In this document: in pieces, positions 57,994 to 64,000 of the stretch
Layout of the letters: each line of letters opens with the position of its first letter
Numbering within the stretch: the stretch's first letter is position 1
Assembly (NCBI GenBank): GCA_021018995.1
Contig: CM037586.1
Location: forward strand, 148,966,060-149,030,059
Origin: Chloranthus sessilifolius
Lineage: Eukaryota > Streptophyta > Magnoliopsida > Chloranthales > Chloranthaceae
Direction of reading: 5' to 3'
DNA: 64,000 nucleotides
Notes under the pieces: generated by a model
What the model was told of the DNA's origin: nothing
Databases searched by the model: none
What the model saw: the letters and a program-made list of their open reading frames with translations, nothing else
Program-made: the position numbers and the translations under genes

Positions 57994-59052
57994 CTGATGA
58001 ACTATCGCAATTCATTAAAACAATTCGATTATGTTCTTGTATGGAGAAGCACAAATGGTCATTTGGAATCGATGAGAATGCTGAAAACCTTCCCACCCAT
58101 TAGAAATCACAAAATTATCCTTAAACTGTCATGGGGAAAAAACAACAGAATAGACAATGAGTAAAAAAAAAAAATTTAAACAAAACATCTTGAAAATTCC
58201 CCAAAGGTAGGAGTATGGGAGTCAATTTTTGACAGGTGACTTGAAACTCGCGAAGAGGAATGCCGCCTGGCCACACACCCACAACTATATAAGCCTAATA
58301 AAGTTGTTCATGACTTCAGCAAGAGGGAAATATTTTCATAAAATGATAAATAGGACACGTGTCCTAATCAGCTCTACAAAAGAGTCAGCTTCAAAGCTAA
58401 CCAGCCTACATAAAGGGATGCACAATTAGATTTTACCATCAAAGGTTGCAGTGATCTTACAAACACATTTTTGCCTGCCCAAGACTTATGCTGGGGCAAT
58501 AAATTCTGAAGCAGCTCATGCCCCTGTAGTATTTGAAAAGTTTATTGAATAGATAAGACAACAATGTAGTTCTTTCCCAGTGACTACCTGCAATAGTAGA
58601 GTGACAGGGCATAAGCCACGACAGGCTGAAAGCCCCTCAGCTTAATCCAAGGCTGTAAATTGCCTTCACAGTAAGGTTCTTTATGTAAAAGAAGGTGGAT
58701 GATGCCATTTGTATTGATTGTACTCCAACCCGGCTGTCTAGCTTCCTAGAAAAGGGAAGGTAATCGTACCTTCTAAAGCCACAGAAAGGCTCTTTCGAAG
58801 CGAAAAGTGGCAGCACCATATTTAGGGCTTATACTGCCTAAGCAAACAACTACACAGACCTGTTTGAGACTAGGACATACTGTCTTTGCCATGTCCCACT
58901 ACAGCAAAAGTCTCACTAGGCTATAGAGATGAAGAGGCTTGTTATTATTATCATGTGCCCTCCACCTCCAAGAGCCTTAAAGGGACTGAAGGTTGCACTC
59001 CTGGCCCTGCCAAATGTTTTACCTATAGCGGATGCTTGCTCTCCTAACTAAA
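55745..59052. other. Intergenic, no recognisable gene
   Basis: AT-rich. It contains a second TA repeat (57944-57991). The moderately G+C-rich part at 58440-59040 (with tgcctgcccaagacttatgc and agccccTCAGCTTAATCC) looks less random but matches no RNA or protein I know. Frames at 56349-56570 and 56675-56872 are unassigned. Confidence 0.45.
57944..57991. repeat. TA microsatellite
   Basis: About 24 TA repeats. Confidence 0.95.
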
Positions 59053-60149
59053 TGATGCGTATTTTAGATCCGCCTGTTTGAATCGTGATCGGATAAAGAA
59101 GAGACGTCAAAAGAGAAAGTGGACCCACGAATGGGTTTTTAAAAAAAACAGGCCCACTAAAGACCCGTTTGATCAGAAAGAAGAAAATCTAAAATTTATT
59201 AGGGTCTTTAACTTTCAATCCCGTCACTTTTATGTTTAGCCTATTTTGAAGTGTCAAACGAAGTCGGATTGATGCGAAATTTGTCATATTTGAAGGCTTA
59301 TCGAAGTAGCTTTCCAACGAGTTAAAAATGTGTAATTTCGACAAGTATTGAAGAAGTTATAGTCAGCTTTCGGAGGCTGCACATAAAGTGACGAATTTCA
59401 AGAATCCTAATTGAATTAGGATTAGTATCTTTTATTATTTTATTTTAAAAAGTAAGAGTTGTTTCTTTTATTAGAAATATGATTAGTTTCGTTATTATTT
59501 AGGACTTTATTGTTTTAGAAGAATTAGGATATTTCTTTTATTTGAATTAGGAATTAGAGTTATACTAGGATTTCTAATTTTATGCATTGGTTAGCCTATT
59601 TAAAGGCTTGTAAACACTTTTATTATTACTTTTTAGTTAATAAAAATTGTTTATGCAAAATTGAGAGTTTTTAACTTTCGTGAGGGTCTAATTCTCTCAA
59701 AACAAAGAGCGATTCTTCGATTTCCGCTTGCGGTTTGGTGCGAGGCCAACTCTTCTTCCATCTCTATCTTCTTTAGATCTACGATTTGCGTAAGTAGTAT
59801 AATCCTAATTATTTTATTGATCTCATAAAAGCCCTAAATCAATATTTTGTTCATCATTAATTTTATTAACCTTTTATTTTCGTTTGGTATCGAGAACACC
59901 CGCTTGCGAGTTCGTTCGACGCCCTAAAACTATCGGAGATCTAGCCGTTCATAAGAACTCTAGTCTTCTAGATCCGCGATAGGGAACGTACACGAAAGTA
60001 ACACTATTTTGGGCCGAAATTAAATCACCTAATTGAATTTCTAAAATTTTCGTGATAATTTGTTATGAGAAATTGTTATTTTAATTGATTAAATTAATTT
60101 CAATCCTAATCTCAGCCCTTAACATTGCATTTAGTAAGTTTCCGCATCA
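59053..60149 (+). repeat. Chromodomain element 5' LTR (1097 bp)
   Basis: Starts TGATGCGTATTTTAGATCCG and ends TTTCCGCATCA. AGCTTTCCAACGAG followed by GAAGTTATAG near 59310-59360 recalls the block shared by other LTRs here. Confidence 0.92.
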
Positions 60150-60229
60150 AATTGGTATCAGAGAATCAGTTTAGTTTTAGGGTTTTAGTGCTCATATACG
60201 TTTTAGGTTTTTATTTTATTTTTTTAATT

Positions 60230-60560
60230 TTTTGGTAAAAAAAAAAAAAAACCCATCCGTCTGTCTTTTTGTCTAAAATTTTCGTCTGGCTTTTGTCTAG
60301 AAAAAAATTGTCTGATTTTTGTCTAGCTTTTGTCTGAAATTTTTTTATCTAGTTTTTGTCTAAAAATTTCTGTCGCAATTTTCATCTGGATTTTGTCTGA
60401 AAATTTTCATCTAGCTTTTGTCTGAAAATTTTCGTCTAGCTTTTGTCTGGAAATTTTCGTCTAACTTTAGTCTGAAATATTTTTTTGCTAGAATTTTTGT
60501 CTAGCTTTTGTTTACGGTTTTTTTTTTTTTTTTAGTTTTCATCTAGTTTTTGTCTAATTT
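60230..60560. repeat. Degenerate tandem repeats in the leader
   Basis: About ten copies of a 25-30 bp unit around ttttcgtctagcttttgtct, with T-runs, lie between the primer site and gag. Confidence 0.85.
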
Positions 60561-60706
60561 TATCTTGTATCATTTAGTTTCATAATTGCATGTCATTTCA
60601 ATCTTATTGCATTTTATTTTATTAGTGTGCACGTCTAGTGTTTGACAAAAGTCCTTATCCATTGTTAATTCATAGTGTTTGTCTTTTCTAGTATTGTGTC
60701 TGAGTT

Positions 60707-61445
60707 GTGTTTGTGTCACGCATCATGTATGAGTTACTTACATGTCACCGCGAATTCCTTACTCGTCATGAAAGGGTACTAGCCAAAGGAGGAAACCGCT
60801 ACACTCCAAATTCTTGGCAAAGTTTCGAAAGTCGCGATGAGATTAGAGTTAAGGGATACTCCCATCATTGTGAGCTCAAATATGATCTTGATAGTGAATC
60901 CCTAAGGTCTATTCAAATTGAAGTCCCAGCTTTTGAGGATATGGCGAACTCTAAGACCTTCGTGGGATGGTTGTCTAGTATAGAGGAATATTTTGACTCA
61001 TATGACATGTCGGAAGAGTATAAGGTTAGGCTCGCAAAAACGAGGTTGATGCACCATGCAAAAAAATATTGGGATAGTGTGGAGTTTCGACGCAAGTTAA
61101 CTCGAACTAAGCTCATCACACGATGGGCAGACATGAAGGAACGACTCATCAACCAATATGTTCCTTTCACGCACCTCCACCTTCTACGATGTTTGGAAGC
61201 TAAGGTGGATAAGTGTTATAAACACACCCAACTGGGGTCAATGAGCAACTACACTAAAGAGAGCTCTAATTTTGAGGTTCCACCATTGAAACCCACGAGC
61301 ACTCTTACGAGGCTCCAAATTGATAACGGGAAAAGAGCGATTATTTAGTGCCTAAAAACTAGTTGTCGCAACAAATGTTACAAGTGTCATGAATTTGGAC
61401 ACTTTGCTTATCAATGCCCCACAAAATTTTCTGCTCAAAATTTAT
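60707..61445 (+). other. Chromodomain element, gag and zinc knuckle
   Basis: IEVPAFEDMANSKTFVGWLS, SSIEEYFDSYDMSEEYKVRL, LMHHAKKYWDSVEFRRKL and RWADMKERLINQYVPF are the chromovirus gag core. CYKCHEFGHFAYQCP at about 61378-61422 is a CCHC zinc knuckle. Confidence 0.85.
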
Positions 61446-61849
61446 TGATTAAAAGAGAGAATCCTAAGGAGTCGGGAAATGTGAACGTGGAAGAAACCGT
61501 GATGAGTGAAGAGGAGATAGAAGAAGCTGATGAAAGTCTAGTTTGTGTTAAAGAGACGTCTATTTCCCTTGTGAGTAGTGATGTTGAGTCGCTCACACTT
61601 GAACCAATCGAGCCACTTGCCTATGAGTCATTGGTACCCGTAGAGTTGGGCGCACACAACTTGTTAGTGCCTATTAGTCGAATACATGTAAGTCCATCGA
61701 ATTGGGTACTCAAGAACCATTAGAGTCAATTGAATCGAGTACCCTAGAGTCTTTGATTTTGGTTGAAGCGAGTACACATGAGTTAATCAAGTCGAGTGTA
61801 CATGAGCCATTAGTGCCCTTTGCATTATTCACACAAGAGTCATCAGAGT

Positions 61850-62430
61850 CTGCATCCACTTCTGCATATTGCATTCATGAGTTGCATGCTGAGATTAAGA
61901 AAAGAATTAATTTAAAGAATGAAAAATACAAGTTCTCTGCAGATTCTCATAGACGGTTCAAAGAATTTCAAAAGGGTGATTTTGTGATGGTTCGAAATAG
62001 ACTCGAGCGATTCCCACAAGGAGTTGCAAAGAAGTTACAAGCTCGCGGTGCTGGACCCTATCAGATCTTGAAGCGTGCCGGTTCTAATGTTTATATTTTA
62101 GATCTTCCGTCGGATTTGGGGATTAGCACGACTTTCAATGTGGAGGACCTTGTTCCATTCATGACCCTTCAACCATCCCTGCCAACCCCTTTGAGCCTTC
62201 TACATCTGATGAACCAATAATTCCCCTACCCACACCACTACCCCCACCTACTTGGCAAATTCGTGAGATCATTGAAGATGTACTGGAAGATCAGATTGTG
62301 CCCACCAACTAAGGAGGACTTCAGAAGTATTTGATCAAGTGGAAGAACAAGAGTGATTCAGAGAGCACGTGGATTACACAAGAGTTTCAGCAGATTTCAG
62401 CAGAGCTCTATCACAACCATGGGAATGTCC
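61850..62430 (+). other. Chromodomain element, integrase C-terminus and chromodomain
   Basis: FKEFQKGDFVMVRNRLERFP, KLQARGAGPYQILKRAGSNV and FNVEDLVPF form the integrase C-terminal domain. IREIIEDVLEDQIV, then KYLIKWKNKSDSESTWI form a chromodomain. The stretch before it (61450-61850) is rich in ESL and EPL repeats. Confidence 0.82.
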
Positions 62431-62539
62431 GATTCCAGCCGCTTCCGATCAAAGTTCCATATATATTGTCTGTGATCGCGACCATGAAATCTCATGCCAA
62501 CCAAAGTTCGAGGTCGAACTTTTTCAAAGTAGAGGGGAT

Positions 62540-63616
62540 TGATGCGTATTTTAGATCCGCCTGTTTGAATCGTGATCGGATAAAGAAGAGATCAAAAGAG
62601 AAAGTGGAGCCACGAATGAGTTTTTTTTTTAAAAAGGCCCGCTAAAGACCCGTTTGATCAGAAAGAAGAAAATCTAAAATTTATTAGGGTCTTTAACTTT
62701 TAATCCCGTCACTTTTATGTTTAGCTTATTTTGAAGTGTCAAACGAAGTCGGATTGATGCGAAATTGGTCATATTTGAATCGAAGTGGCTTTCCAACGAG
62801 CTAAAAAATGTGTAATTTCGACAAGTATTGAAGAAGTTATGGTAAGTTTTCGGAGGCTGCACATAAAGTGACGAATTTCAAGATAGGATTAGTATCTTTT
62901 ATTATTTTATTTTAGAAAGTAAGAGTTGTTTCTTTTATTAGAAATAGGATTAGTTTCATTATTATTTAGGACTTTATTGTTTTAAAAGAATTAAGATATT
63001 TCTTTTATTTGAATTAGGAATTAGAGTTATTCTAGGATTTCTAATTTTATGCATTGGTTAGCCTATTTAAAAGCTTGTAAACACTTTTATTATTACTTTT
63101 TGGTTAATGAAAATTGCTTATGCAAAATTGAAAGTTTTTAACTTTCGTGAGGGTGTGATTCTCTCAAAACGGAGAGCGATTTTTCGATTCCCGCTTGCGG
63201 TTTTGTGTGAGGCCAACTCTTCTTCCATCTCTATCTTCTTTAGATCTACGGTCTGCGTAAGTAGCATAATCCTAATTATTTTATTGATCTCATAAAAGCC
63301 CTAAATCAATATTTTGTTTATCATTAATTTTATTAGCCTTTTATTTTCGTTTGGTATCGAGGGTACCCGCTTGCGAGTTCGTTCGACGCCCTAAAACTAT
63401 CGGAGATCTAGCCGTTCATAAGAACTCTAGTCTTCTAGATCCGCGATAGGGAACGTATACGAAAGTAACACTATTTTGGGCCGAAATTAAATCACCTAAT
63501 TGAATTTCTAGAATTTTCGTGATAATTTGTTATGAGAAATTGCTATTTTAATTGATTAAATTAATTTCAATCCTAATCTCAGCCCTTAACATTGCATTTA
63601 CTAAGTTCCCGTATCA
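62540..63616 (+). repeat. Chromodomain element 3' LTR (1077 bp)
   Basis: Direct repeat of 59053-60149, ending CCCGTATCA before CTAAA. Confidence 0.92.
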
Positions 63617-64000
63617 CTAAAATGTTGAAGCATAGAGATCTTGCCACCTTATGCATTACTGGGATTTCTCACACAAGGATAAAGAAATTAATCTCCTCTC
63701 TAGTATATCAAACCATACGATCTGTGGTTACCAGAACTATGCTCCGATGATATTCGGCGTCAAGTGCCTATAATTCCTTGTCTTCAACGAAGAGGTTATA
63801 TGTCTACACACAAAAAATAGTAGTATTTCAGCCCTTATCATAGAACTCTTAAAGTCTGTGTTATGTTGTTCAGACCATTGGTAAGAACAAAGCGACAATA
63901 GACTTTGTAGGCTCTTAGAATTATGGTTTTCTCTCATTTTTTTATTTATTTCCTTTTTACAGGTGTAAGAATTAATTGGAAATCCTCTACCGATTGTAGT
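63617..64000. other. No recognisable gene
   Basis: Flank of the chromodomain element, continuing the sequence seen before 59053. Short frames only. Confidence 0.4.

Larger units (their letters stand above)
59053..63616 (+). mobile_element. Chromodomain Ty3/gypsy derivative, short and young
   Basis: LTRs 59053-60149 and 62540-63616 look about 96-97% alike by eye, and CTAAA flanks both ends (59048-59052 and 63617-63621). TGGTATCAGAG just inside the 5' LTR is the initiator tRNA-Met primer site; AAGTAGAGGGGAT precedes the 3' LTR. The 2.4-kb interior has gag, a zinc knuckle, the integrase C-terminal part and a chromodomain. Protease, RT, RNase H and integrase core are not seen, so the element is defective and could move only with help. 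Recent insertion, on the order of one to two million years (inference). Confidence 0.92.

Noticed and set aside
58440-59040. Possible conserved non-coding RNA or organelle insert
   Set aside because: Slightly higher G+C and structured look, but I recognise no organelle gene, snRNA or snoRNA boxes.

Overview
This is a repeat-dominated stretch of a flowering-plant nuclear genome, about 65% A+T. The lineages point there: Athila-type Ty3/gypsy, a chromodomain gypsy element, Ty1/copia, L1-type LINEs with plant DUF4283, zf-RVT and RNase H modules, and CACTA and hAT MITEs, next to fragments of plant housekeeping genes. I cannot name the species. The only gene that looks alive is an intronless S40-type senescence regulator at 54895-55602.

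Left part (1-22643). A decayed CACTA-associated DUF4216 fragment opens the window. From 2799 to 22643 lies a four-deep nest. A Ty1/copia element has a 5-bp duplication AAAGC at its ends. A minus-strand L1-type LINE (2839-19852, duplication TTAGTGTTT) sits in its 5' LTR. A roughly 11-kb terminal-repeat DNA transposon (about 4161-15279) sits in the LINE. A 2434-bp gypsy solo LTR (4231-6664, duplication AAAAC) sits in that transposon. The DNA transposon is the most unusual object here. It encodes no transposase that I can see. Instead it carries exon pieces of at least four unrelated host genes, all on the minus strand: the promoter plus first exon of a ZNF598/HEL2-like RING protein, a duplicated cyclophilin exon, a TASH3-like exon and two BRF1/TFIIB-like exons. 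Real-looking splice sites flank most of them. That makes it a Pack-type (gene-capturing) transposon.

Middle (22644-26414). A chloroplast cpn60-beta pseudogene with one intron kept is followed by a run of small DNA transposons (a foldback element, a hAT MITE with a CACTA MITE inside it, and another inverted-repeat MITE), a gypsy LTR remnant with its primer site, and a LINE endonuclease fragment.

Right-centre (26415-54060). An old minus-strand Athila-type element (26415-53380) splits that LINE. It is itself interrupted by a solo LTR (30804-32466) and by a young plus-strand Athila-type element (34863-49586, LTRs about 98% alike by eye, duplication ACTAC). The young element carries clusters of two perfect palindromes, TCGATGCATCGA and TCGATTAATCGA, in repeated cassettes. 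This is the strongest unexplained sequence pattern in the window. A block containing AGCTTTCCAACG and AAGTTATG, followed by such palindromes, recurs in several different LTR families.

Right end (54061-64000). The S40 gene has a TA microsatellite just downstream. After about 3 kb without a recognisable gene comes a short, young chromodomain gypsy derivative (59053-63616, duplication CTAAA) with only gag and the end of pol. Identities and ages are by eye; no alignment or database search was run.
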